DNA from: an uncultured Alphaproteobacteria bacterium
Lineage (GTDB): Bacteria > Pseudomonadota > Alphaproteobacteria > RF32 > CAG-239
DNA: 64,000 bases
Direction of reading: 5' to 3'
NCBI GenBank assembly: GCA_949282205.1
Contig: CASDOS010000054.1
Coordinates: 56,364-120,363, forward strand
Part shown: piece by piece, positions 56,668-64,000 of the stretch
How the letters are laid out: each line of letters begins with the position of its first letter
How positions within the stretch are numbered: the first letter of the stretch is position 1
Notes under the pieces: model-generated
Told to the model about the DNA's origin: nothing
Database searches by the model: none
What the model saw: only the letters and a program-made list of their open reading frames with translations
Position numbers and translations under genes: made by a program

Positions 56668-57528
56668 ATGAAAAAAAATTTACACATTATTCTTGTCGGA
56701 GCTGTTATTCTCTTGTTTTTAGCATCGCAATCCTTGTATGTTGTTCAACAGCCCGAACAGGCTATCGTTTTGCAATTCGGCGATCCGGTCAGATTGGTGC
56801 AGGAGCCCGGCTTAAAAATTAAAGTTCCGTTTATTCAAAACGTCGTATTCTATGATAAAAGATTATTGAATTTGGAACCTCCGGCTCAAGAAGTTGTCTT
56901 AAAAGATAAAAAACGTTTGGATGTTGATACTTTTTCTCGCTACAGAATCGTCGAACCGCTCACTTTTTATAAAACGGTTCGGAACGAGTATCAGGCACAG
57001 AATCGTTTGCAAGAAATTGTCAATTCTTCAGCACGAAATGTTCTGGCAACTTTCACTCTTAAAGAACTTCTATCTGAAAAAAGAACCGAAATTATGAAAC
57101 AAATCAGCGATGCGGTAAAGGCTGATGCCGAACAAATCGGTGTTGCGGTTATTGATGTCAGAATCCGTCGAGCTGATTTACCGATTCAAGTTTCGCAAGC
57201 TATTAATGACCGTATGAAAACTGAACGTATCCGTGAAGCAAAAGGATATCGAGCCGATGGCGAAAAAACTGCTCAGGAAATTCGAGCAACGGCCGATAAA
57301 AAAGCTACTATTACCGTTGCTAATGCGGAAAAAGAAGCTCAACAAATTAAAGGTGAAGGCGATAAAGAAGCTACCGAAATATGGAATAAAGCTACGAGTA
57401 TTGATCCCGATTTTTATGCTTTTTATCGTTCACTTGAAGCATATCGCAATTCTTTTGATGGAGATACGTCTTTGATATTGGCTCCGGAAGGGGAATTCTT
57501 TAACTACTTTGCCAAATCTTTAAAATAA
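56668..57528 (+). CDS. hflC: FtsH protease modulator HflC
   Basis: Partner of HflK in the membrane. The ATG at 56668 is preferred to a TTG at 56662; AAGGA lies 8 bases upstream. 286 residues. Membrane segment about 4-22, band-7 domain beginning VVQQPEQAIVLQFGDP, and DVRIRRADLP; helical region with AQEIRATADKKATI. Eleven bases after hflK. Confidence 0.94.
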   Translation: MKKNLHIILVGAVILLFLASQSLYVVQQPEQAIVLQFGDPVRLVQEPGLKIKVPFIQNVVFYDKRLLNLEPPAQEVVLKDKKRLDVDTFSRYRIVEPLTFYKTVRNEYQAQNRLQEIVNSSARNVLATFTLKELLSEKRTEIMKQISDAVKADAEQIGVAVIDVRIRRADLPIQVSQAINDRMKTERIREAKGYRADGEKTAQEIRATADKKATITVANAEKEAQQIKGEGDKEATEIWNKATSIDPDFYAFYRSLEAYRNSFDGDTSLILAPEGEFFNYFAKSLK

Positions 57529-57538
57529 GAGGTTTGAT

Positions 57539-58897
57539 ATGCGCTTTTCTTTCGTTCTTGTTGGTTGTCTATTATTTTCATTTCAGGCACGAGCTCTTGA
57601 TTCTTATGCAGATATTGTCGATGAGCTTATGCCGTCAGTTGTTAATATTTCGACCGAAAAGAAAGTTATAGATACTAGAGAACATGATGTGGACAATGTT
57701 ATGATTGATCCATCTCTTCAAGGGAGAGAAGCGCTCGGTTCTGGCTTTTTTATACGCAGTGACGGCTATATTCTCACTAATCATCATGTTATCGAAGGGG
57801 CTAAAAAAATTACGGTCGTAACTAATGATAACAAATCTTTTGAGGCCTCTGTTATCGGAATAGACAAACCAAGTGATTTGGCGGTTTTAAAGATAGATAA
57901 TAAAACAAATGATAAAGAAAATCCGTTGATTTTTAAATCTGTTATTTTCGGTGACGCCGAGAAGGCGCGAATCGGTGATAAAATTTTAGCTTTCGGAAAT
58001 CCTTACGGACTTGGTGTCAGCGTTTCTTCCGGAATTATCTCCGCGAAATCTCGCAATATTGGTTTTGGTGAGCAGCAGTACTTGCAAACTGATGCCGCAA
58101 TTAATCGCGGCAATTCCGGCGGTCCGATGTTTAATCTTAACGGAGAAGTCATCGGAGTTAATGCTGCTATCTTCACAATGCACGGAGCCAGCGGTGTCGG
58201 TTTCTCTCTGCCTTCAAATATTGCTAACTGGATATCTTCTCAACTTATTGAAACAGGAAAAGTTCGCAGAGGATGGCTTGGGTTTGAAGTTGCTTACGGA
58301 TTTGATAAATATACCGATAAATCCGGCTTTGTTATTACGGCCATTGATGAGGAATCTTCCGCTTATAAAGAAGGTTTACGCGTTGGGGAAATTATTATTG
58401 CTTATAATGATAAACCCGCTGCAAATGTTTCTGATTTTCAACGCTTTACCGAAACTATGGAGCCAGGACAAACACTACGTTTGAAAACTTTAAGTTATGG
58501 TGAGGAAATCCGTAATGTTATCAAAATACAGGAAATGCCTGAGCGCGAATTACAGAATATTACAAATAAAGCCTTAAGCGAAAGTCGTAAATTTTATCAC
58601 GAAGGTAATAGTGATGATGTTGTTTATATTTCAGAACTCAAAATTGCCGTTAAAGAAGCATCACCTCGTGGTTTGACTATTGTCAAAATCGAATCTCTTT
58701 CTCCTCTCCAAGAAAAAGGCATCAGCGTCGGAGATGTTATTCTTGAGGCGGATCGCTCCGAAATTTATACCGCAGAGAATTTGTTGGAAAGCATTCGATA
58801 TGCCGTTTTTGATGATTATCGTCCTCTTACCCTTTTTATTCAAGGACTGGATAATACTTTTTATTCAACCATAGAATTGGCTAAAGAAAATGATTAG
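57539..58897 (+). CDS. degP: Periplasmic serine protease, DegP/DegQ (HtrA) family
   Basis: Protease/chaperone for misfolded envelope proteins. 452 residues. Signal peptide to about residue 19 (ARA). Catalytic triad His83 (TNHHVIEG), Asp113 (PSDLAVLKI) and Ser193 (RGNSGGPM) all present, followed by two PDZ domains (about 255-340 and 365-445). The usual hflK-hflC-degP order of alphaproteobacteria. Whether it is DegP or DegQ type cannot be told. holC starts 8 bases before its end. Confidence 0.93.
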   Translation: MRFSFVLVGCLLFSFQARALDSYADIVDELMPSVVNISTEKKVIDTREHDVDNVMIDPSLQGREALGSGFFIRSDGYILTNHHVIEGAKKITVVTNDNKSFEASVIGIDKPSDLAVLKIDNKTNDKENPLIFKSVIFGDAEKARIGDKILAFGNPYGLGVSVSSGIISAKSRNIGFGEQQYLQTDAAINRGNSGGPMFNLNGEVIGVNAAIFTMHGASGVGFSLPSNIANWISSQLIETGKVRRGWLGFEVAYGFDKYTDKSGFVITAIDEESSAYKEGLRVGEIIIAYNDKPAANVSDFQRFTETMEPGQTLRLKTLSYGEEIRNVIKIQEMPERELQNITNKALSESRKFYHEGNSDDVVYISELKIAVKEASPRGLTIVKIESLSPLQEKGISVGDVILEADRSEIYTAENLLESIRYAVFDDYRPLTLFIQGLDNTFYSTIELAKEND

Positions 58898-59345
58898 AGT
58901 TGATTTTTATCATTTACAAAAAAATCCTTTGGAACAAGTTTTACCGAAACTGTGCGAAAAGGCTTATGCTACCGGTAAACGCATAAAAATATTGTTGGGT
59001 AATGATGAACGCGTGGAGTTTATTAATGCGCTTTTGTGGACTTATGCCGAAGATTCATTTCTTCCTCATGGTTCAAAAAAAGATGGCTTCGTCGAAAATC
59101 AACCTATCTTTATTTCAGCCAGCGAAGATAATGAAAATAATGCTCAGTTGTTAATTCTTGCCGATGGTGCAATGCCTGAGCTTGGCTTTTTATCTCAGTA
59201 CGAGAGAATCCTCAATATATTTGACGGTAATGACGAAACAGCGTTAAATAAGGCTCGAACCTATTGGAAACAAATTAAATCCTTAGATGGCGAATTGCAT
59301 TATTGGCAACAAAACGAACGGGGAAATTTTGAACAGAAAGTATAA
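58890..59345 (+). CDS. holC: DNA polymerase III subunit chi
   Basis: Links the clamp loader to single-strand-binding protein. 151 residues, usual length. The start VDFYHLQKNPLEQVLPKLCEKA and the motif LLWTYAEDSFLPHG match the HolC pattern (LLWTF..SFLPH), as does PIFISAS.. and the final RTYWKQIK. Overlaps degP by 8 bases. Confidence 0.9.
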   Translation: MIRVDFYHLQKNPLEQVLPKLCEKAYATGKRIKILLGNDERVEFINALLWTYAEDSFLPHGSKKDGFVENQPIFISASEDNENNAQLLILADGAMPELGFLSQYERILNIFDGNDETALNKARTYWKQIKSLDGELHYWQQNERGNFEQKV

Positions 59346-59379
59346 GATTTATTTACTTTTGTATGTTATCATCCAGTAT

Positions 59380-59395
59380 AGTCTTAAATAAGACT
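59380..59395. promoter_or_regulatory. Dyad upstream of kdsD
   Basis: AGTCTTA and TAAGACT (59380-59386 and 59389-59395) form a perfect 7-base inverted repeat with 2 central bases, overlapping by one base a TTGCAC that could be a -35 box (59395-59400). No T run follows, so an operator is more plausible than a terminator. Confidence 0.4.
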
Positions 59396-59455
59396 TGCAC
59401 ATTTTGATTTTTTGTGACACTATGCGCCCAACGATGTTTTTTTAGGGGATTTAAT

Positions 59456-60448
59456 ATGACTAATTTACAGACAGCAGCTAATAGTCTTCAATATGATGAT
59501 TTAAAACACGCTGTTGAAACTATTGATCGGGAAATTGAAACTCTTCAAATCTTGAAAAATAATCTGGATAGTAATCTTTCTGCTGCATTGGATTTGTTGC
59601 AGAATACAAAAGGACGTGTTATTGTTACCGGTATGGGTAAATCCGGTCATATCGCTCGCAAAATGGCTGCCACATTCGCCTCCACCGGCACGGTTTCCTT
59701 TTTTGTGCATCCAGCTGAGGCTAGCCACGGTGATTTGGGGATGATTTCCGATGATGATGTCATCATTGCGATTTCTTATAGCGGTGAATCTAAGGAACTT
59801 TCTGATATTCTTATTTACGCTAAACGGCATAATATTCCACTAATCGCTATTACTAAAAATCCGCAGAGTGCATTAGGTAAAAATTCAACACTCGTGTTGA
59901 AATTGCCTGATAACGGTGAGGCTTGCCCACTTGGTTTGGCTCCGACTTCGTCTACTACGGCAACCATTGTCTTAGGTGACGTTTTGGCTGTTGATTTAAT
60001 GGAGCGTCGGGGCTTTTCTGCTACCGACTTCCGTCAAAGACATCCGGGCGGAAAATTAGGCGCAATCCTTTGTAAAGTCGCTGATGTTATGCATACAGGT
60101 ACAGAGATACCTTTACTTAATGAAAATGCTATTATGCAGGAAGCCTTATTGGTTATGAGCGAAAAAATGCTCGGTTGTGTCGGTATTACAGATAATGAAG
60201 GCAATTTAACCGGTATTATTACCGATGGGGACTTAAGACGGTGGATGTCTCCTAACTTAATTACTGAAAAGGTTTCTAAAGTTATGACTAAGAATCCTAC
60301 CGTCATTAATCCTGATGCTTTAATTGTTGATGCGGTTAATGTTATGAATAATACCGGACGAGGAATTACAAATTTGTTCGTTGTTCAAGATAAAAAACCT
60401 ATCGGGGTTATTCATATCCATGATTGTTTAAAAGCCGGAGTTGCTTAA
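59456..60448 (+). CDS. kdsD: Arabinose-5-phosphate isomerase
   Basis: Converts ribulose-5-phosphate to arabinose-5-phosphate, first step to KDO. The ATG at 59456 (MTNLQTAANSL) with AGGGGA upstream is preferred to an in-frame codon at 59414. 330 residues. SIS domain with VTGMGKSGHIARKMAATFASTG (about 56-77) and PAEASHGDLGMI, then two CBS domains (about 205-330). The usual neighbour of lpt genes. Overlap-free start of the LptC-LptA gene is 3 bases after its stop. Confidence 0.93.
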   Translation: MTNLQTAANSLQYDDLKHAVETIDREIETLQILKNNLDSNLSAALDLLQNTKGRVIVTGMGKSGHIARKMAATFASTGTVSFFVHPAEASHGDLGMISDDDVIIAISYSGESKELSDILIYAKRHNIPLIAITKNPQSALGKNSTLVLKLPDNGEACPLGLAPTSSTTATIVLGDVLAVDLMERRGFSATDFRQRHPGGKLGAILCKVADVMHTGTEIPLLNENAIMQEALLVMSEKMLGCVGITDNEGNLTGIITDGDLRRWMSPNLITEKVSKVMTKNPTVINPDALIVDAVNVMNNTGRGITNLFVVQDKKPIGVIHIHDCLKAGVA

Positions 60449-60450
60449 GA

Positions 60451-61857
60451 GTGTTTGAAACTCAAAAAATTGATAGCTTTTTTAGCGGTGAGAGAAATCT
60501 TCTTGACGAGGAAGAGGAAGTTTATATCAGCAGACGTACTAAAGTTGTTCGCTTTTTGAAACTTTTTCTTCCTTGTTTAACGGCTCTTTTATTAGGTATT
60601 GGCGTTGCTCTTTTTGATTTTGATATGAGTAGTGATACGACTGTTGCCGTAGCTGATGACGAGAAAATTTATTTTGAAAAATTTCGTATGAAAAATACAG
60701 TATTTGAAATTACGGAAAGAGATAACCAGCTTAGTACTCTTCATGCTGATATTGTTGAGGAAATCGAACCGGGCAAAAAACTCTATACATTGCTTAATCC
60801 CGATGCGAAAACGTTGGATAAAGGTAAGTTGACTACGTTGAAGGCTCAACGTGGTACTTATAATCAAAAACAGCAGATTTTAGAACTTAAAGAAAATGTT
60901 GTCGCTAATTATAATAAAGAAATCGAAGCTCATACCAATAGCGCAACTTATGATTTCTCAAAAGAGTATGGGTTCGGAAATGAAAAAATTGTCGGCGATG
61001 GTGAGCGCGGACATTTTGAAGCCGATAAATTTACTTTTGATAAGAAAAAAGGCATCGGAACTCTTATTAAAAATGTTATTCTCAAAAGTGAAGATTTTGA
61101 ATTAACTTCTCCCGATAAGGCAACCCTCTTTCTTAATGATAATAAATTTGTTTCAACTAAAGCTACCGTCAAAAAAGGAAAAGATGTATTAAAAGGTGAT
61201 ACGGTTACGGCTTTCTTTAAAGATACCAAAACTTTTGATATTGATAAGGCGTACAGCAACGGTCATACCGAAATCTATTCCGACGGTAAAAAGGCTTTTG
61301 CCGAGAAAGGTGAGTATCAGGCTTCTACCGGTTTGGTTAAACTTTTTAATAATGTTAAAATTGTTGATAATACAGGTTATACCGCAACGGCTGATTTTGG
61401 AGTTTATGACAGTAATAAGAAAATATTTACATTACAGAAGAATGTTATGGTCAAAGATAAAAATGGTTATACGGCTATCGCAGAAAACGGAATATATGAC
61501 TTAAATAAAAAAACATTTACTTTGGAAAAAAATGTTAAAATTGATAAAGGAACAAATGTTATTACCGCTCCTAAAGCTATCTACTTTCAGACCAAAGATG
61601 AATTCAGATTTTATGATGATGTAAAAGTTACTCAAGAAGATAATACAGCAACAGCTGACAGCGGTGTATACTTTGTGAAAAAAAATATTGCAGAACTTGA
61701 AGGTAATGTGGTTATTACTAAAAACGGGAATATGGTCAGAGGCGATAAAGCAATATCCGATTTTACTACCTCCAAGAGCAGACTTATTGCTAAAAACGGA
61801 GGCAGAATTTCCGGTAAACTAATCGAAAGCACCTTGAGAGAAAAAAAGGATAAGTGA
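60451..61857 (+). CDS. LptC-LptA fusion, LPS export
   Basis: GTG start at 60451 (60424 ATG would overlap kdsD). 469 residues. N-terminal cytoplasmic stretch, one membrane segment (about 34-57), then a LptC-type beta-jellyroll region (about 65-200; KIYFEKFRMKNTVFEITERDNQL-type start). From about 215 to 465 are further OstA/LptA repeats of the kind GxYxxxxxxxxLxxNVxI and a final GGRISGKLIES like the LptA C-terminus. Normally lptC and lptA are separate genes and LptA is a soluble exported protein; here no separate lptA lies before lptB, so one chain may form the periplasmic LPS bridge. The length also exceeds LptC (about 200) plus LptA (about 180). Confidence 0.75.
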   Translation: MFETQKIDSFFSGERNLLDEEEEVYISRRTKVVRFLKLFLPCLTALLLGIGVALFDFDMSSDTTVAVADDEKIYFEKFRMKNTVFEITERDNQLSTLHADIVEEIEPGKKLYTLLNPDAKTLDKGKLTTLKAQRGTYNQKQQILELKENVVANYNKEIEAHTNSATYDFSKEYGFGNEKIVGDGERGHFEADKFTFDKKKGIGTLIKNVILKSEDFELTSPDKATLFLNDNKFVSTKATVKKGKDVLKGDTVTAFFKDTKTFDIDKAYSNGHTEIYSDGKKAFAEKGEYQASTGLVKLFNNVKIVDNTGYTATADFGVYDSNKKIFTLQKNVMVKDKNGYTAIAENGIYDLNKKTFTLEKNVKIDKGTNVITAPKAIYFQTKDEFRFYDDVKVTQEDNTATADSGVYFVKKNIAELEGNVVITKNGNMVRGDKAISDFTTSKSRLIAKNGGRISGKLIESTLREKKDK

Positions 61858-61858
61858 C

Positions 61859-62605
61859 ATGAATAAATGTTCTGATACACAAAGTTCTATTTTGGAAGTT
61901 TTTAATATCGGTAAAAGATATAAAAATCGAAGCGTTTTGCGTAATGTTTCCTTAAATGTAAAAAGAGGTGAGGCTGTCGGTTTGTTGGGGCCTAACGGTG
62001 CCGGTAAGACGACTTGCTTTTATTGTGTTACAGGGCTTATCACGCCTGATTACGGTGATGTGCATATCGACGGTAAAGATATTACTTATTTGCCTATGTA
62101 TAAACGTGCCAGAATGGGTATCGGTTATCTTCCTCAAGAAGCGTCTATTTTCAGAAACCTTAGTGTTGAGGATAATATTAAAGCCGTATTGGAGATTGTT
62201 GTTGAGGATAAAGAAAAAAGAGATGTTATGCTTGAAGATCTCTTAAATGAGTTTTCAATTGCACATTTAAGAAAATCTCCGTCTATTGCTTTATCCGGTG
62301 GCGAACGTCGTCGGCTTGAAATTGCAAGAGCTCTTGCAGGTCAGCCTAACTATATCCTTTTAGATGAGCCTTTGGCCGGTATTGACCCTATTGCCGTCGG
62401 GGAAATTCGTGAATTGGTTTCTCAACTTAAGAATCGGGGGTTGGGTGTACTTATTACTGACCATAATGTTCGTGAAACGCTGGATATCATCGACAGAGCT
62501 TATATATTACACGGAGGGGCTGTTTTAATGGAGGGAACGCCTAGTGAAATTGTCGCAAGCGAAGAGGTTAGAAAAGTTTATCTCGGTGATAATTTTTCAA
62601 TATAA
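61859..62605 (+). CDS. lptB: LPS export ABC transporter ATP-binding protein
   Basis: ATPase of the LptB2FGC transporter. 248 residues. Walker [10 protein letters not shown] (about 41-49), Q-loop in GYLPQEASIF, signature LSGGERRRLEIARAL, Walker B YILLDEPLAGIDP, H-loop LITDHNVRE. All typical of LptB. It directly follows the LptC-LptA gene. Confidence 0.96.
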   Translation: MNKCSDTQSSILEVFNIGKRYKNRSVLRNVSLNVKRGEAVGLLGPNGAGKTTCFYCVTGLITPDYGDVHIDGKDITYLPMYKRARMGIGYLPQEASIFRNLSVEDNIKAVLEIVVEDKEKRDVMLEDLLNEFSIAHLRKSPSIALSGGERRRLEIARALAGQPNYILLDEPLAGIDPIAVGEIRELVSQLKNRGLGVLITDHNVRETLDIIDRAYILHGGAVLMEGTPSEIVASEEVRKVYLGDNFSI

Positions 62606-62619
62606 AATAGGCTTTTTTA

Positions 62620-62649
62620 TTGACTTTTTGTTGCAATTCGGAATATGAT
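62620..62649 (+). promoter_or_regulatory. Promoter of hpf-ptsN
   Basis: TTGACT (62620-62625), 18-base spacer, TATGAT (62644-62649), about 38 bases before the hpf ATG. It would let hpf and ptsN be expressed apart from the lpt genes. Confidence 0.55.
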
Positions 62650-62686
62650 TTGTTTAGAAAATAATAAATGATTGAAGGGAAATGTT

Positions 62687-63250
62687 ATGAAAGTTACATT
62701 GTCAGGAAAACAAGTTGATATTAGCGATAAATTGCGTAAACATGTTGAAGAAGGAGTTGATACTTCTGTTTCAAAATATTTTAGCGCGCCTATCAGCTGC
62801 TCTGTTGCTTTTTCTAAAGAAGGTGAAGATTTTGGAGCAGAAATTACCGTCCATCCTGCTAAAAATATTGTACTGAAAGGTTCCGGGGCTGCCGCGGATC
62901 CTTATTCTGCTTTTGATAACGCTAATGAACATATTGCGACTCGTTTGCGCCGCCATAAAACAAAATTGAGCGGTCATAAGAGCAAAATCGGTTTGGCTGA
63001 ATTAGCTTACTCTGCTGTTCTCCCGTTGGTTGAGCAAGATGAAGAAGTTGATGTTAATGAAAATGCTCCATTAACTATTGCTGAAACTGATGCTAATATT
63101 CCTGTATGTACCGTTAGTGAAGCTGTTATGTTGATGGATTTGAGCAATGAATGTGCTCAAATGTTCAGAAACAGCGCTAATAACCATATTAGTATGGTAT
63201 ATCGTCGTAAAGACGGTAATATCGGTTGGGTTGAACCGAAAGCTGATAAC
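62687..63250 (+). CDS. hpf: Ribosome hibernation promoting factor (long form)
   Basis: Dimerises and silences 70S ribosomes in stationary phase. ATG at 62687 with GAAGGGA upstream, giving about 188 residues. N-terminal S30AE domain (MKVTLSGKQVDISDKLRKHVEEG, HKTKLSGHK) and the C-terminal dimerisation domain with FRNSANNHISMVYRRKDGNIGWVEPK. The long form is expected in alphaproteobacteria. Reading on to the stop places the end at 63253. Confidence 0.93.
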
Positions 63251-63271
63251 TAATTTTTGAGGAATAAGCCA

Positions 63272-63715
63272 ATGAATATTGCAGACATAATTTCTAAAGA
63301 TGCTGTTCTTGATAATCTTCAAGCAGCTAATAAGCGTGAGCTTGTTCAGGTTCTCTCTGAACGCGTTGCCGCACTTTCTGGTTTAGATGAACGTGCTGTT
63401 TTTGACGCTGTTTGGGAACGTGAGAATCTTGGTTCCACAGGTTATGGTGAAGGTGTTGCTTTTCCGCATGCCAGAATTGAAGGCTTAGATAAAGTTTGCG
63501 GTATGTTTGCAAGACTAGAAGAACCTGTTGATTTTGATTCTTTGGACGGAAAGCCTGTTGATTTGGTTTTCTTGCTCATTAGTCCAGAAAACAGCGGTGC
63601 TGATCACTTGACAGCCTTAGCAGCGCTTTCTCGTATTTTGAAAACAGAGGGAAGTTGCGAAAAGTTGAGAAAAGCTCGTTCAATTGACGAAATTTATGCA
63701 ATATTAAATGCTTAA
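63272..63715 (+). CDS. ptsN: PTS IIA-like nitrogen-regulatory protein
   Basis: Phospho-carrier of the nitrogen PTS; in alphaproteobacteria it links metabolism to (p)ppGpp hydrolysis by RSH. ATG at 63272 with GAGGAA upstream; 147 residues. Phosphorylatable His66 in GEGVAFPHARIEG, followed by LDKVCGMFARLEEPVDFDSLDG. rsh is also in this window (49004-51130). Usually preceded by rpoN and hpf; here hpf precedes but rpoN is absent. Confidence 0.94.
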   Translation: MNIADIISKDAVLDNLQAANKRELVQVLSERVAALSGLDERAVFDAVWERENLGSTGYGEGVAFPHARIEGLDKVCGMFARLEEPVDFDSLDGKPVDLVFLLISPENSGADHLTALAALSRILKTEGSCEKLRKARSIDEIYAILNA

Positions 63716-63752
63716 TTATTCCATTCAAGAGATCCCCTATCTTCAGATGATC

Positions 63753-64000
63753 TGTACCCTGAAAAGTGGAAATAAAAAAGAAATCCCCTGAGGGGTGTAA
63801 GTCAAGCGGGAGGATTAAGCAAATGGCATCGGCGTTGAGCCGGTGTTATTTTGTTTAAGCTCCACTGACAACGTTCATTATTATAATAATAGATATAATT
63901 TTCAACTTTAATTTTAAGCTCATCAAAGGTTTGACAAGATTTAAGGTCGACCTCATCTTTCAAATGTCCGAAAAAGCTTTCTATCGGAGCGTTATCCAAA
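63753..64000 (-). mobile_element. Right-end fragment of IS3-family element (partial)
   Basis: The element enters from the right edge. A terminal inverted-repeat-like TGTACCCTGAAAAG begins at 63753, 37 bases after the ptsN stop; the other end is outside the window, so the boundary is tentative. It encloses the transposase 3' end. A CCCCTGAGGGG hairpin (63785-63795) lies between and may end the transposase transcript on the minus strand. Confidence 0.55.
63802..64000 (-). CDS. IS3-family transposase OrfB, C-terminal part (truncated by window edge)
   Basis: The last 65 or so residues of the integrase-like DDE domain of IS3-family (IS150-like) transposase: DNAPIESFFGHLKDEV contains the catalytic Glu of the DDE motif, then YIYYYNNERCQWSLNKITPAQRR is the typical end. 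The N-terminal part, orfA and the other DDE residues are beyond the edge. The reading frame continues past base 64000, so this is partial and not shown broken. Confidence 0.85.
   Translation of the reverse strand, partial: LDNAPIESFFGHLKDEVDLKSCQTFDELKIKVENYIYYYNNERCQWSLNKITPAQRRCHLLNPPA

Overview
This 64 kb window reads as ordinary chromosome from an AT-rich alphaproteobacterium. The lineage markers are a GcrA cell-cycle regulator (53219-53710), the alphaproteobacterial DUF2155 gene next to mlaD genes (39531-41283), an rpoZ-rsh-DUF2062-acpS block (48080-51726), hflK-hflC-degP-type protease genes, and a kdsD-lptC/A-lptB-hpf-ptsN block (59456-63715). No rRNA, tRNA, CRISPR array or prophage is visible. 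The only mobile DNA is the end of an IS3-family element at the right edge. Genus cannot be fixed from sequence alone; an uncultured, perhaps host-associated lineage would fit the base composition.

Layout. 1-2.6 kb: nucleoside salvage operon cdd-punA-deoA (minus). 2.7-18 kb: a giant AsmA-like protein, a divergent GalU-like nucleotidyltransferase, DUF3137 and SpmA/SpmB-like membrane proteins, dtd, two envelope genes resembling penicillin-binding-protein activators, DUF1294, YbjN-like, lgt, a membrane protein with a degenerate GGDEF domain, and queA. 18-25 kb: a large two-repeat protein of unknown function with its own promoter and terminator, then gap and pgk, then an outer-membrane barrel. 25-33 kb: an FAD oxidoreductase plus GT-C membrane protein pair, an mlaC-like gene, leuS-lptE-holA. 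33-35 kb: clpX and clpP (minus). 35-39.5 kb: an orphan VirB8-like gene divergent from a TolC-like lipoprotein with a C-terminal Ig-like domain, followed by a second GT-C-like protein. 39.5-45.5 kb: DUF2155 and two mlaD genes (minus), then a gliding-type ABC operon (GldA, fused GldF-GldG, DUF4340). 45.5-54.5 kb: ettA, rpmJ, acpS, DUF2062, rsh, rpoZ, a secreted unknown, gcrA, a methyltransferase. 54.5-64 kb: apbC, hflK, hflC, degP, holC, kdsD, an LptC-LptA fusion, lptB, hpf, ptsN and the IS fragment.

Envelope biogenesis dominates: LPS synthesis and export (kdsD, lptC/A, lptB, lptE), phospholipid transport (mlaC, two mlaD, AsmA-like), lipoprotein modification (lgt), and quality control (degP, hflKC). 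The least explained items are the 1,123-residue repeat protein (18075-21446), the VirB8-like/TolC-Ig divergent pair (35215-37941), the AsmA protein with a ~700-residue extra tail, and the single-chain LptC-LptA. I do not see one coherent new defence or mobile system here; the novelty lies in unusual domain fusions and unassigned envelope proteins.
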